Below are positions 1 through 8,989 of a stretch of DNA of 64,000 nt, piece after piece (within the stretch, counting starts at the first letter, position 1; the number at the start of each line of letters is the position of its first letter). This DNA is from Anaerobium acetethylicum. Lineage in GTDB: Bacteria > Bacillota > Clostridia > Lachnospirales > Lachnospiraceae. Both the position numbers and the translations under genes were made by a program. Location: the NCBI RefSeq assembly GCF_900096945.1, contig NZ_FMKA01000002.1:186001-250000 (forward strand), written 5' to 3'. The notes under the pieces are model-generated. The model saw nothing but the letters and a program-made list of their open reading frames with translations. It did not search any database and was not told the DNA's origin.

Positions 1-126
1 TGCGACGAGGCTGGACTGGTTTATTATATGGACAGATTGAATCGTGGAATCAGCAGGGAAGAGATATTTGATGGATTTTCAAATTCCCCTGAATTCCAGG
101 GCCTCCTGGAGAGTTACGGTCTGTAG
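1..126 (+). CDS. DUF4214 domain protein, C-terminal fragment (cut by window edge)
   Basis: Frame 1 is open from the first base to a TAG at 124-126 and encodes about 41 residues that read as the last half-repeat of a DUF4214 domain (GLVYYMDRLN, FSNSPEFQGLL, ending ESYGL). The final residues closely match the end of the next gene (FNGLLQNYGL), so this is the 3' end of a paralog lying in tandem with it. The ORF track omits it because its start is outside the window. DUF4214 modules are found on secreted or surface proteins of exopolysaccharide producers; their exact role is unknown. Only the C-terminus can be seen, so the N-terminal domain cannot be named. Confidence 0.8.
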   Translation, partial: CDEAGLVYYMDRLNRGISREEIFDGFSNSPEFQGLLESYGL

Positions 127-157
127 GAAAAAGTGACAGGAAGAGCAGGTGTATAAT

Positions 158-1939
158 ATGGATAAGATTTTCAGAATCAAGAAGATGGCTGGGCTGCTTG
201 CAGTGACCATGCTGCTGGCATTCGTTACAGCTTTTTCGGGAATTACGGGGAGCGGTCTGAAGGCAGAGGCTGCCGATATGGAACAGCGTGCAGTCTGGAT
301 TTCCTATCTGGACTATGCAGGCCTCAAGGACAAGAGCCAGGCTGAATTCACGGCAAACATAAATGCCATGTACGACAAAGCAAAGTCAGAGAACCTGAAT
401 ACGGTAATCGTTCAGGTAAGGGCTTTCAATGACGCGATCTATCCATCCGCCTATTTTGGATGGTGCTCCTATATCACGTCGAATCCGGCCGGGCCTGGCT
501 ACGATCCCCTTGCAATCATGATCGAAGCGGCACACAGTAAGGGACTCCGTTTTGAGGCCTGGATCAATCCTTACAGGATTGACTCAGCTACAATCCATAA
601 TCCGGGATCAGTGGATACTATATACCTGATTGTCAACGGTGTTGAAGAAATCGTACGCAACTACAATGTGGATGGCATCCATTTTGATGATTATTTTTAC
701 AAAGGTTATCCTGAAGTTTCGGTGGAACAGAAAAAAGCGAATGTCAACGAAATGATCAGGATTGTATACTGGAAAATCAAGACCATAAAGCCGGATGTGG
801 AGTTTGGAATCAGTCCCCAGGGCAACATCGACAACTGCAGGGCTGCAGGGGCTGATGTGGATACCTGGCTCTCAAACAGCGGGTATATCGATTACATCAT
901 GCCTCAGATCTACTGGACAGACAATTACGGAGCGGGCGGGGGCACAGCAATGTACAGCAGCCGGCTGGCGCAGTGGAACGCGCTGAATAAAAACAATACA
1001 AAGATGCATGTAGGGCTGGCACTTTACAGGGTGGCAGACAAATCAGCATACGATATCGGCTGGTCCACAAGCTCTGTGAACCTGCTTGATCAGGCAAACA
1101 TTGCTAAAAATGCCGGAGCGTCCGGATATACACTATTTCGATACAGCTACCTGAATGCAGCAGCTGCCCGGACGGAACTGGACAATTTGAAATCAGTTCA
1201 GGAAGACAGGAGCAAGGTCGAGGCATTCGTTACAAGGCTTTACAGAAATATTCTTGACAGGGAGCCGGATGCGGGTGGCCTGAAGTACTGGAGCGATGCT
1301 CTGCTATACGGAAATCAAACAGGAGCATCTGTGGCAGAAGGGTTCCTGTTCTGCAGTGAATTCGAACAGAAGAATATTGGGGATTCTCAATATGTGGACA
1401 TCCTTTACAGCACTTGTCTTGACAGGGCAGCAGATGCAGCAGGAAAGACCGTATGGCTGGAGTCCCTGACAGCCGGGATGTCTCGCAGAGGCGTGTTTGC
1501 AGGATTTATCAGTTCAAATGAATTTAAAGGCATCTGTCAGAATTGCGGAATTTCAGCTGGAAATGTTGCGCTGACAGAAGCAAGAGACCAGAATGCAGGT
1601 GTTACAAGGTATGTGTACAGATGCTACCAGCAGGCGCTGGGAAGAACGCCGGAAACAGAGGGGCTGAATTACTGGACCGGTCTTATCCTTAATAAGACAG
1701 TAACGCCTGAAGCAGCTGCAAAGGGATTCCTTGAATCAGCAGAATTCAGAAGCAAGAATTATTCTGATACGGAATATGTGAAGACCCTCTACAGACTGTT
1801 CCTGAACAGGGAATATGACGAAGGAGGCCTTGCGTACTGGCTGGAGAAACTGGCCGGTGGAAGCAGCAGGGAAGAAGTGATGTTTGGGTTTTCCAAATCG
1901 CCAGAATTTAACGGATTACTACAGAACTATGGATTATAA
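158..1939 (+). CDS. Secreted GHL10-type glycosyl hydrolase-like protein with C-terminal DUF4214 repeats
   Basis: The protein starts with a signal peptide (basic MDKIFRIKK, then a hydrophobic stretch to about residue 38). A glycosyl-hydrolase-like GHL10/DUF187 TIM barrel follows (AVWISYLDY, FEAWINPYR, DGIHFDDYFY) to about residue 340. The last ~235 residues are two DUF4214 units, i.e. four half-repeats carrying GLxYW and GFxxSxEF signatures. The family is thought to act on cell-wall or extracellular glycans, but no activity can be assigned. The track begins at GTG 149; I prefer ATG 158 because an AGCAGG site sits 8 nt upstream of it. It lies 31 bp after the end of a DUF4214 paralog and ahead of the polysaccharide genes, so a role in displaying or trimming that polymer is plausible. 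Confidence 0.8.
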   Translation: MDKIFRIKKMAGLLAVTMLLAFVTAFSGITGSGLKAEAADMEQRAVWISYLDYAGLKDKSQAEFTANINAMYDKAKSENLNTVIVQVRAFNDAIYPSAYFGWCSYITSNPAGPGYDPLAIMIEAAHSKGLRFEAWINPYRIDSATIHNPGSVDTIYLIVNGVEEIVRNYNVDGIHFDDYFYKGYPEVSVEQKKANVNEMIRIVYWKIKTIKPDVEFGISPQGNIDNCRAAGADVDTWLSNSGYIDYIMPQIYWTDNYGAGGGTAMYSSRLAQWNALNKNNTKMHVGLALYRVADKSAYDIGWSTSSVNLLDQANIAKNAGASGYTLFRYSYLNAAAARTELDNLKSVQEDRSKVEAFVTRLYRNILDREPDAGGLKYWSDALLYGNQTGASVAEGFLFCSEFEQKNIGDSQYVDILYSTCLDRAADAAGKTVWLESLTAGMSRRGVFAGFISSNEFKGICQNCGISAGNVALTEARDQNAGVTRYVYRCYQQALGRTPETEGLNYWTGLILNKTVTPEAAAKGFLESAEFRSKNYSDTEYVKTLYRLFLNREYDEGGLAYWLEKLAGGSSREEVMFGFSKSPEFNGLLQNYGL

Positions 1940-1987
1940 TCAAAATACTGTATTTGATAGGTGAAAATGGAAAATAACGGTTTTCAA

Positions 1988-2016
1988 TTGACAAAGGAAT
2001 TCACCTTTGTTAAACT
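1988..2016 (+). promoter_or_regulatory. Sigma-A-type promoter of the polysaccharide operon
   Basis: TTGACA (1988-1993), a 17-nt spacer and TAAACT (2011-2016) lie about 90 bp upstream of the sugar transferase gene. The spacer carries a short inverted repeat (AAAGG..CCTTT around AATTC) that could be an operator. Assigned by eye only. Confidence 0.6.
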
Positions 2017-2104
2017 AACGACAGACTAAATAAAACTTATAAGTAGATTTTCGAGATCCATTTAAGATGACACATGGTCATAATAAAGATTTGAGGTAAA
2101 AATC

Positions 2105-3472
2105 GTGGAAAAGAACGCACAGTATAAAAGAATTATCTTGTTTTTTGAAGCAATTATAATTCTTGCACTGCAGACAGGAGCCTTCTTGTTTGTATGGTAT
2201 GAATATTATAGCAGGGTAATTCCCCTGCCTTATTGGAGAAGAGGAAACTGGGCGGTAGTAGGCCTGTACGCCATCGTCCTGCTGTTTTTCAGCAGGATGT
2301 ATGGGGCTTTTAAGGTTGGATATCTGAAGGTTACGGATGTGCTTTATTCCCAGATACTGTCTCTTCTCTGCGTGAATTTCATTACCTATTTCCAGATCTG
2401 CCTTATAGGCCGCTGGTTCATGAATCCGTTTCCGATGCTGTGGTTAACTTTGGCAGATGTTGCTGTTATCATCATCTGGGTCATTACGACCAGATTTATC
2501 TACATAAAACTATATCCACCGCGCCGCATGATCCTGATACACGGCGACAGGGAGCCGGATGCACTGATTGAAAAGATGAATGCCCGAAGAGACAAATATA
2601 AGATCTGCAATGCCATTCATATTGAAGAAGGCACAGAAGCTATCCAGGCGGCAATTCTTGATTACGAAGCCGTGATCATCTGCGATGTTCCATCACAGAT
2701 CAGGAATCGAATACTGAAGTTCTGCTTTGTGAAATCCAAAAGGGTATATATGACGCCGAAGATTTCTGACATCATCATCAGGGGATCGGACAGCATACAT
2801 CTGTTTGACACACCTCTTCTTCTTTCCAGGAACCAGGGTCTTACTGCTGAACAGAGGGTAATAAAAAGAGCTGCGGATATCATCATTTCCGTGCTTGGGA
2901 TTGTTGTGGCTTCGCCGTTTATGATGATAATTGCCATATTGATCAAGGCATATGACGGCGGCCCTGTATTCTACCGACAGGAAAGAGTCACCAAAGACGG
3001 AGAACGATTTCAGATATACAAATTCAGAAGCATGATTACAGATTCGGAGAAATCCGGGGCAAGGCTTGCAAAAAAGAATGATGAGAGGGTTACTCCCATC
3101 GGTAAGGTGCTTCGAAACATCCATTTCGACGAGCTGCCTCAGCTGTTCAATATCCTGCAGGGACATATGTCCATTGTAGGGCCGAGGCCTGAGCGGGAAG
3201 CAATCATCAGCGAATACGAAGAGGAGATACCGGAATTCAGATTCAGGCTGAAGGTCAAGGCAGGCCTGACGGGATATGCCCAGGTATTCGGAAAGTACAA
3301 TACGACACCCTATGATAAGCTGAAGCTGGATATGTATTACATAGAAAATTATTCCATATGGCTGGATCTAAAGCTGATGTTCATGACGTTCAAGATCCTG
3401 TTCCAGAAAGAGAATTCAGAAGGCGTCGACGACTGGCAGGTCACTGCCCTCACGAAGGAGTCAGGCAAATGA
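2105..3472 (+). CDS. Polyprenyl-phosphate sugar-1-phosphate transferase (exopolysaccharide initiation)
   Basis: This 455-residue membrane enzyme should transfer a sugar-1-phosphate from a nucleotide sugar to undecaprenyl phosphate and so start repeat-unit synthesis. It has four hydrophobic segments in the first ~130 residues, a soluble nucleotide-fold middle, then a reentrant hydrophobic segment (IIISVLGIVVASPF) and the bacterial sugar transferase domain. The signatures KFRSM, HFDELPQ and GPRPERE are intact, as in the WbaP/WcaJ superfamily. The start is GTG with GAGG about 10 nt upstream. It overlaps the next gene by ATGA. A second enzyme of this class lies at 26616; which one serves which polymer cannot be told from sequence. 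Confidence 0.9.
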   Translation: MEKNAQYKRIILFFEAIIILALQTGAFLFVWYEYYSRVIPLPYWRRGNWAVVGLYAIVLLFFSRMYGAFKVGYLKVTDVLYSQILSLLCVNFITYFQICLIGRWFMNPFPMLWLTLADVAVIIIWVITTRFIYIKLYPPRRMILIHGDREPDALIEKMNARRDKYKICNAIHIEEGTEAIQAAILDYEAVIICDVPSQIRNRILKFCFVKSKRVYMTPKISDIIIRGSDSIHLFDTPLLLSRNQGLTAEQRVIKRAADIIISVLGIVVASPFMMIIAILIKAYDGGPVFYRQERVTKDGERFQIYKFRSMITDSEKSGARLAKKNDERVTPIGKVLRNIHFDELPQLFNILQGHMSIVGPRPEREAIISEYEEEIPEFRFRLKVKAGLTGYAQVFGKYNTTPYDKLKLDMYYIENYSIWLDLKLMFMTFKILFQKENSEGVDDWQVTALTKESGK

Positions 3473-4248
3473 TAGAAAAAAATAAAAAAGAGGAGTCCGC
3501 AGAAAAAGCGGATCCTCTTGTTTCGGTTATTATGCCGGCATTTCAAGTTGCCGGCTACATAGAAAAAGCAATAGAGTCCGTGTTCAGGCAGGATGTCTCC
3601 CTCGAACTAATTGTGATTGATGACTGCTCGCAGGACGGGCTGGAGGAGGTCATGAAAAAATACAGCGATTACGGAAATGTCATTTATCTGAAGAACAAGA
3701 AGAATATGGGCGTGGCAGCCTCCAGAAACAGAGGAGTAGCAGCAGCATCAGGACGATATATTGCATTCCTGGATTCTGATGACTGGTGGGAAGCCGGGAA
3801 ATTATCGAAGCAGCTAAAGGTTATGGAGAAGGAACATGTTGTCCTGTGCTCAACAGGCCGGGAGCTTATGGAGGCGGACGGGAATTCGACAGGAAAAATT
3901 ATTCCGGTCAAGGAGGTGCTGAGTTACAGGAGACTTCTGTATGGAAACAGCATTAACTGTTCTTCAGTAATAGTCAGAGCGGAAGCGGCAAGGGAATATC
4001 CAATGCTCCATGACGACAGTCATGAGGACTATATCACCTGGCTTAAGATCCTTAAAAAATATGGTTCCGGTCGGGCAATCAACGAGCCGCTTCTAAAATA
4101 CAGGTTGAGCGAAAATGGGAAATCAAGAAATAAAATTAAATCCGCCCGTATGACATTTGCTGTTTATCGGTATATGGGGTATGGCTATATAAGGTCAGCA
4201 TGTTTTTTTACAGGCTATGCATTAAATGGAATTAAAAAATATTTGTGA
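3469..4248 (+). CDS. Family 2 glycosyltransferase
   Basis: This is a GT-A fold transferase of 259 residues. SVIMPAFQ opens the nucleotide-binding fold near residue 18, followed by VIDDCS and the acidic DSDDWW metal/nucleotide motif. It resembles EpsH/WfgS-like enzymes that extend lipid-linked repeat units in the cytoplasm. The ORF track starts at 3358, inside the preceding gene. I use ATG 3469 because it forms an ATGA overlap with the upstream stop and has GAAGGAG 8 nt before it, which points to translational coupling. Donor and acceptor sugars cannot be predicted. The C-terminus is basic and partly hydrophobic. Confidence 0.85.
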   Translation: MIEKNKKEESAEKADPLVSVIMPAFQVAGYIEKAIESVFRQDVSLELIVIDDCSQDGLEEVMKKYSDYGNVIYLKNKKNMGVAASRNRGVAAASGRYIAFLDSDDWWEAGKLSKQLKVMEKEHVVLCSTGRELMEADGNSTGKIIPVKEVLSYRRLLYGNSINCSSVIVRAEAAREYPMLHDDSHEDYITWLKILKKYGSGRAINEPLLKYRLSENGKSRNKIKSARMTFAVYRYMGYGYIRSACFFTGYALNGIKKYL

Positions 4249-5374
4249 TTACTTACAAGGGGAAGAGGCACTACAGGGGGCAGGAGAATTGAAGATATTA
4301 GTTGACGCAAGAACAATGGGGAGCAGGCCTAGCGGGGTAGGCATGTACACTTACAATTTCATGAAGGAACTTTTGAAATACCCGGACATCCAGTTTGTAC
4401 TGGCATCTGATATCAGCGTAAGCCGGGAGATGGAAGTCCTTGCAGGGCAGAACATCAGGATTATAGAGTATGGAAACCGGGTTAGCAAAAGCTTCGGTTT
4501 ATTCGGATATTTCAAGTTTATACAGAAATGCATACATCAGGAGAAACCTGATATTTTCTGGGAACCGAATAACCTTATGCCAGTCAGGATAAAGAATCCT
4601 TACGGCAGAATTATGGTTACCATCCATGATCTTTTTCCGATTACAAAACCGGAATACTATGGAAGGGTATATGAAAATTATTTCAGGTACGGGATGACAA
4701 AGACCGCAAAAACAGCGGATATATTCCTGTACAATTCGATGGAAACCAGACAGTTCATGGAGAAATATTATCCTGCTGTTAAACATAAAAAGAACTTTAT
4801 CTCTTATATCATAATCAACAGGATACCGGTCAGCAGTACTGCAGACAACGGGTATTTTCTATATGTAGGCAATCTCGAGAAAAGGAAGGGCGTTGACCTT
4901 CTGCTGAAAGCCTACAGTCTCTACCGGAAAAGCGGTGGCACGAAGGAACTGTACCTTGGGGGAAAAATCAGGGAAGAAGACATACAGAAACTCTACGACG
5001 AAGTCAGCAGCACGACGGAAGGCGTGAAGTATGCCGGTTACCTTGAGGAAGACAGGAAGAAAGAGCTCTATGCTGGATGCTCCTGCTTCGTATTCCCTTC
5101 AAAAGCCGAAGGATTCGGAATGCCGCCGGTGGAAGTTATGAATTTCGGAAAACCGGTTATCTTAAGTAATCTGAATATCTTTCAAGAAATCCTGGGGAAT
5201 CATGTCACATATTTCAATCTTGAGGGGGACGAGGATGCGCAGATTAAGAATCTGTGCATAGCCATGAATGGCTATTCAGAACCCGATCTGGAAGAGTACG
5301 ATAAAATTACCGAAAAATTCGATGCCCCGAATCTGGGACGAAAATTAAAAGAGTTTTTAGAGAAAGTGGAGTAG
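4226..5374 (+). CDS. Family 4 glycosyltransferase
   Basis: This GT-B retaining transferase has the N-terminal start KILVDARTMG followed by GVGMYTYNF, and the C-terminal donor site FPSKAEGFGMPPVEVM with the E-x7-E pair of GT4 enzymes. It has 382 residues from the first ATG, which overlaps the upstream gene by 23 bp and has no clear ribosome site. Homologous proteins usually begin at the KILVDAR position, so TTG 4289 (with AGGAG just before it) may be the true start; AGGAG is unusually close there, so I leave the longer form. It is part of the same operon as the flanking transferases. Confidence 0.83.
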   Translation: MELKNICDYLQGEEALQGAGELKILVDARTMGSRPSGVGMYTYNFMKELLKYPDIQFVLASDISVSREMEVLAGQNIRIIEYGNRVSKSFGLFGYFKFIQKCIHQEKPDIFWEPNNLMPVRIKNPYGRIMVTIHDLFPITKPEYYGRVYENYFRYGMTKTAKTADIFLYNSMETRQFMEKYYPAVKHKKNFISYIIINRIPVSSTADNGYFLYVGNLEKRKGVDLLLKAYSLYRKSGGTKELYLGGKIREEDIQKLYDEVSSTTEGVKYAGYLEEDRKKELYAGCSCFVFPSKAEGFGMPPVEVMNFGKPVILSNLNIFQEILGNHVTYFNLEGDEDAQIKNLCIAMNGYSEPDLEEYDKITEKFDAPNLGRKLKEFLEKVE

Positions 5375-5377
5375 AAT

Positions 5378-6649
5378 ATGTTGTCAAAAATGCTTTTTGG
5401 CTTTTCCAATGAATTTAAACCGTTGCTAAAAAAGGTAGTTCCGATTTCAGTTTTAAGAAAATGCAAGGCCAGGATAGAGAATAAGAGCCTGGCCGAACTG
5501 AAGCAGTACAAAAGGGAGGGATTTTGCAGGGAGAAGTTTCCGGACGGGGTAAACCTAATCGGGAACATCAAATCGGAAATCGGGCTTGGCCAGAGCTGCC
5601 GTCTGGTTGCAGCGGAATTGGAAAACAGCAGTTTACCTTTTACCGTCTATAATTTCATGCTTAGCGGACATACGCGGAATAGCGACTGCACCTTTGACTA
5701 TAAGATAGGTAGCAGTCTGCCGTATAATATTAATCTGATCCATATAAACCCTTATGAAATAGGGGCAGCTTTTTCGCACATGGACAAAAGTATATGGAAC
5801 GAACGTTATAACATAGCATTCTGGCTCTGGGAGCTGGAAGCTTTTCCTGATATATGGACTGGATGGCTGCCCTTATTCGACGAAATCTGGACTCCGTCAG
5901 AGTTTATAAGCAAGGGTATACGAAAAAAGACAAATCTGCCTGTAAAAACAATTCCATATTGCGTTACGGCACCTGTGGACAGCAGGTATGATAGGGAATA
6001 TTTCGGCCTTCCTAAAGGGAGATTTCTTTATCTCGTGATGTATGATTCAAACAGCACAATGAGCAGGAAGAACCCGATGGGTTCGATAGAAGCGTTCAAA
6101 AAGGCTTTCAGTAAGGATGAAGAGGGAATAGGCCTTGTGATAAAGACAAACAATACAAAGCCGGAGGAAATGGAGATCCTGAAAAAAAACTTCGAAGGAT
6201 ACAGTAACATTTATTATATTACTGACGTCCTAGAGAAGATGCAGGTGAACAGTCTGATCAAAGAGGTGGATGTTTTTTGCTCCCTGCACAGAGCGGAAGG
6301 CTTCGGATTGGTCATGGCCGAAGCTATGCTGGTGGGAACCCCGGTAATTGCGACAGACTGGTCTTCCAATACGGAATTTATGAATCGGGATGTTGCCTGT
6401 ATGGTAGGTTACCGCTATGTGGAAATACAGGAAGATGACGGACACTATAAAAAAGGGAACAGATGGGCAGAGGCGGATACGGATCAGGCAGCTTCCTGTA
6501 TGAGGAAGCTTTATGAAGATAGGAATTTTCATGAAGAATTGTCAAGGAAGGCCAAGGAGCACATAGAGGACAAACTCAGCATGGAAAGAGCAGTTTTATT
6601 AGTTGAAAACCGCATTTATGATATATACGGACAGGCCACGATTGAGTAA
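5378..6649 (+). CDS. Family 4-like glycosyltransferase
   Basis: This 423-residue protein has a GT-B architecture. The N-terminal half contains NLIGNIKSEIGLGQS, typical of the GT4 subgroup that begins with a 'G.....GLG' loop, and FWLWELEAFP. The C-terminal half has FCSLHRAEGFGLVMAEAM, the usual GT4 donor-site signature. It starts 3 bp after the previous stop, so it is co-transcribed. It is the last gene before a ~190 bp intergenic stretch with a dispersed repeat and a visible change in base composition, so it probably ends the first transcription unit of the locus. Sugar specificity is unknown. Confidence 0.82.
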   Translation: MLSKMLFGFSNEFKPLLKKVVPISVLRKCKARIENKSLAELKQYKREGFCREKFPDGVNLIGNIKSEIGLGQSCRLVAAELENSSLPFTVYNFMLSGHTRNSDCTFDYKIGSSLPYNINLIHINPYEIGAAFSHMDKSIWNERYNIAFWLWELEAFPDIWTGWLPLFDEIWTPSEFISKGIRKKTNLPVKTIPYCVTAPVDSRYDREYFGLPKGRFLYLVMYDSNSTMSRKNPMGSIEAFKKAFSKDEEGIGLVIKTNNTKPEEMEILKKNFEGYSNIYYITDVLEKMQVNSLIKEVDVFCSLHRAEGFGLVMAEAMLVGTPVIATDWSSNTEFMNRDVACMVGYRYVEIQEDDGHYKKGNRWAEADTDQAASCMRKLYEDRNFHEELSRKAKEHIEDKLSMERAVLLVENRIYDIYGQATIE

Positions 6650-6711
6650 AAAACATCTTGAGATTATGGATGTGTTTAAATGAATTATACGAAAATAACA
6701 AAATTGAACAA

Positions 6712-6810
6712 GTAACAGACTGCACTTTTGCGCATGCAGAACTTGGGTTTTTTATGAAAAACAGGCTAAAAAATGCTTCGATTTGCAGGGCAGGGACTCT
6801 GAACAGTTAC
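6712..6810 (+). repeat. Dispersed intergenic repeat, family E2 (copy a)
   Basis: This element is about 99 bp, starts at GTAAC and ends GACTCTGAACAGTTAC. A central A/T-rich hairpin (TTTTTTATG ... TAAAAAAT) lies between the ends. The same right end and layout occur at 39967-40066, and more divergent copies near 57954-58105 and inside the repeat at 59596-59727. It fills most of the gap before the ABC exporter genes. Function unknown. Confidence 0.55.
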
Positions 6811-6837
6811 AATTAATATAGAGATTGGAGAAAAAGT

Positions 6838-7614
6838 ATGAAAACAATAAAAGAATTATATGCATATAGACATATGATATACAGTTTGGTACGGAGGGAT
6901 TTGCGAGGTCGTTATAAGGGATCTGTCTTGGGTTTTTTATGGACTTTTCTGAATCCTTTATTTCAGCTGATCATATATACGATTTTGTTTTCGGTGATTT
7001 TACCAAGCAACATTGACAAGTTTTATTTGTTTTTATTTGTTGCTCTAGTACCGTGGATATTTTTCAGTACATGTTTAATTGGTGGATCCGCATGTATTTT
7101 AGCGCAACAGGATATGGTTAAGAAAATTTATTTTCCTAGAGAAGTTTTGCCGCTGGCCTATGTAACAAGCCAGTTTATTAACATGATTTATTCTTTTGTC
7201 GTTATTTTTATCGTGGTATTGATATCGGGAAAAGGTATTAATGTTGTTGCATTGCTGTATCTTCCGATAATCATGCTTGTAGAGTATATTTTATGTCTTG
7301 GTATTACGATGCTCTTTTCAGGTCTTACGGTGTATCTTCGGGATTTGGAGTATATATTGGGGATAGTTGGAATGGCTTGGATGTATTTGACGCCAATCGT
7401 ATATTCAATCGATATAATAGATAAAAAGTTTTTGAAATTCTATTACATTAATCCAATGACTCCGATTATTACAGCATATCGCGATATTTTATATGAAAAG
7501 CAAATACCACAATTGAGTACATTAGTTCATGCTCTTGTGTTAGGCATATTGATTCTGGTACTTGGATGCTTTAGTTTTTCAAGGCTAAAAAGACGTTTTG
7601 CGGAGGAATTATAG
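6838..7614 (+). CDS. wzm: Polysaccharide ABC exporter, permease subunit (Wzm/TagG type)
   Basis: This is an ABC-2 membrane protein of 258 residues with about six hydrophobic spans. The family start LVRRDLRGRYKGSVLGFLW and the inner motif YLRDLEYILG are typical of Wzm/TagG/RfbA permeases. It forms the channel through which a lipid-linked polysaccharide made entirely in the cytoplasm is exported. A GGAG site lies 7-8 nt before the ATG. It is followed 2 bp later by its ATPase, so they form one unit. Codons are strikingly A/T-rich compared with the genes on either side of the block, a sign of horizontal acquisition of the 6.8-17 kb segment. Confidence 0.92.
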   Translation: MKTIKELYAYRHMIYSLVRRDLRGRYKGSVLGFLWTFLNPLFQLIIYTILFSVILPSNIDKFYLFLFVALVPWIFFSTCLIGGSACILAQQDMVKKIYFPREVLPLAYVTSQFINMIYSFVVIFIVVLISGKGINVVALLYLPIIMLVEYILCLGITMLFSGLTVYLRDLEYILGIVGMAWMYLTPIVYSIDIIDKKFLKFYYINPMTPIITAYRDILYEKQIPQLSTLVHALVLGILILVLGCFSFSRLKRRFAEEL

Positions 7615-7616
7615 TT

Positions 7617-8966
7617 ATGAAAAATGGAAATGCCATTGAAGTGATTGATGTTAAGAAGAATTTTCGTGTATATCATGATAAGGGAAGAACATTAAAGGAA
7701 AGACTGTTGTTCTTAAATAGAAACAGGTATGAAGAAAGGTGGGTTCTGAAAGGAATTAGCTTTGAAGTGAAAAAAGGAGAAGCAATAGGACTTATTGGTG
7801 AAAATGGGTGTGGTAAGAGTACAACCTTAAAACTATTGACCCAAATTATGTACCCGGATAGCGGCAGTATAGAGATAAAAGGAAGGGTTTCCAGTCTGAT
7901 TGAGTTGGGTGCTGGTTTTCATCCCGATATGAGCGGAAGGGAAAATATATATACGAATGCATCAATATTTGGTCTTACCAAGAAGGAAATTGATATGCGT
8001 ATGAAGGATATCATTGAGTTTTCGGAGCTAGAGGAATTTTTAGATAACCCGGTGCGTACATATTCTTCAGGTATGTATATGCGACTTGCATTTTCGGTGG
8101 CAATCAATGTGGATGCAGATGTTCTTCTGATTGATGAAATCCTTGCAGTGGGGGACTCCAATTTTCAGGCAAAGTGCTTCAATAAACTTCGTGAATTGAA
8201 AGCAGCAGGTATAACAATCGCGATTGTAACACATGATTCTGGAACAATAGAGAAATTCTGTGACAAGGCTGTTTGGATTAGTAAAGGAGAAGTTGTTTCT
8301 AGTGGCAAGGCAGCCAAGGTTGTGGATGCATATCTAAAGCATATGAATGATAAAAAAGTACAATCATTACTGAATAAAGAGGAAAAAGAGAGAGCAATAG
8401 AAGAACAAAATGCAGAAAAGTCTTGCGAGATAGAAATGAGTAGTGAGTCTGTATCAGATGTAGAAACTGAGAATGCTCAAGAGACAGTTTCTTCAGTGGA
8501 TGTGGGGGCGGAAAAGACAAAGCCAGAGATTGACTATAGCGCAAATCACTTTGGGCTTGGCCAGGCAGAAATAGTGCAAGCTTATTTCATAAATGAACAA
8601 GGCAATAAAACACAGGTGCTAAAGGCGGGAGAGAAGGCAGAAGTAGTAATGCACTATAAAGTTAATAAGCAATTAGGGGGATATGTGTTTGGAATAGGTT
8701 TCTATGATTTGGAAGGCCGTTGTTTATTGGGGTCAAATACGCAGTTGGACAGAGTGGAAGTTTTGCATTCGAAAATGAAGGGAATCGTAAAATTCAAGAT
8801 GGAAAACCTTCCACTATTAACGGGAAAATATATATTAAATGTAGCTATTGTTGATGATAATGGCATGCCATTAGATTTCTATCGCGATTATTGCCATTTT
8901 GATGTTGTATCAGATGATCGCAGCGTTGGCTATATGTCAATACCACACAAATGGGAACTGGAATAG
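7617..8966 (+). CDS. wzt: Polysaccharide ABC exporter, ATPase with C-terminal carbohydrate-binding domain (Wzt type)
   Basis: Residues 1-240 form an ABC ATPase: Walker A GENGCGKST, signature YSSGMYMRLAF, Walker B VLLIDEILAVGD. A Glu/Ser-rich linker follows (about 242-305), then a ~140-residue beta-sandwich of the Wzt C-terminal type (YKVNKQLGGYVFGIGF, LPLLTGKYILNVAI). In E. coli O8/O9a and similar systems this domain recognises the modified non-reducing end of the finished chain and couples termination to export. Its presence next to a methyltransferase therefore suggests that a terminal methyl or related cap is the export signal (inference). The GGAGGA ribosome site is strong. Confidence 0.92.
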   Translation: MKNGNAIEVIDVKKNFRVYHDKGRTLKERLLFLNRNRYEERWVLKGISFEVKKGEAIGLIGENGCGKSTTLKLLTQIMYPDSGSIEIKGRVSSLIELGAGFHPDMSGRENIYTNASIFGLTKKEIDMRMKDIIEFSELEEFLDNPVRTYSSGMYMRLAFSVAINVDADVLLIDEILAVGDSNFQAKCFNKLRELKAAGITIAIVTHDSGTIEKFCDKAVWISKGEVVSSGKAAKVVDAYLKHMNDKKVQSLLNKEEKERAIEEQNAEKSCEIEMSSESVSDVETENAQETVSSVDVGAEKTKPEIDYSANHFGLGQAEIVQAYFINEQGNKTQVLKAGEKAEVVMHYKVNKQLGGYVFGIGFYDLEGRCLLGSNTQLDRVEVLHSKMKGIVKFKMENLPLLTGKYILNVAIVDDNGMPLDFYRDYCHFDVVSDDRSVGYMSIPHKWELE

Positions 8967-8989
8967 ATTAATATTTTGGAGGAATAATT

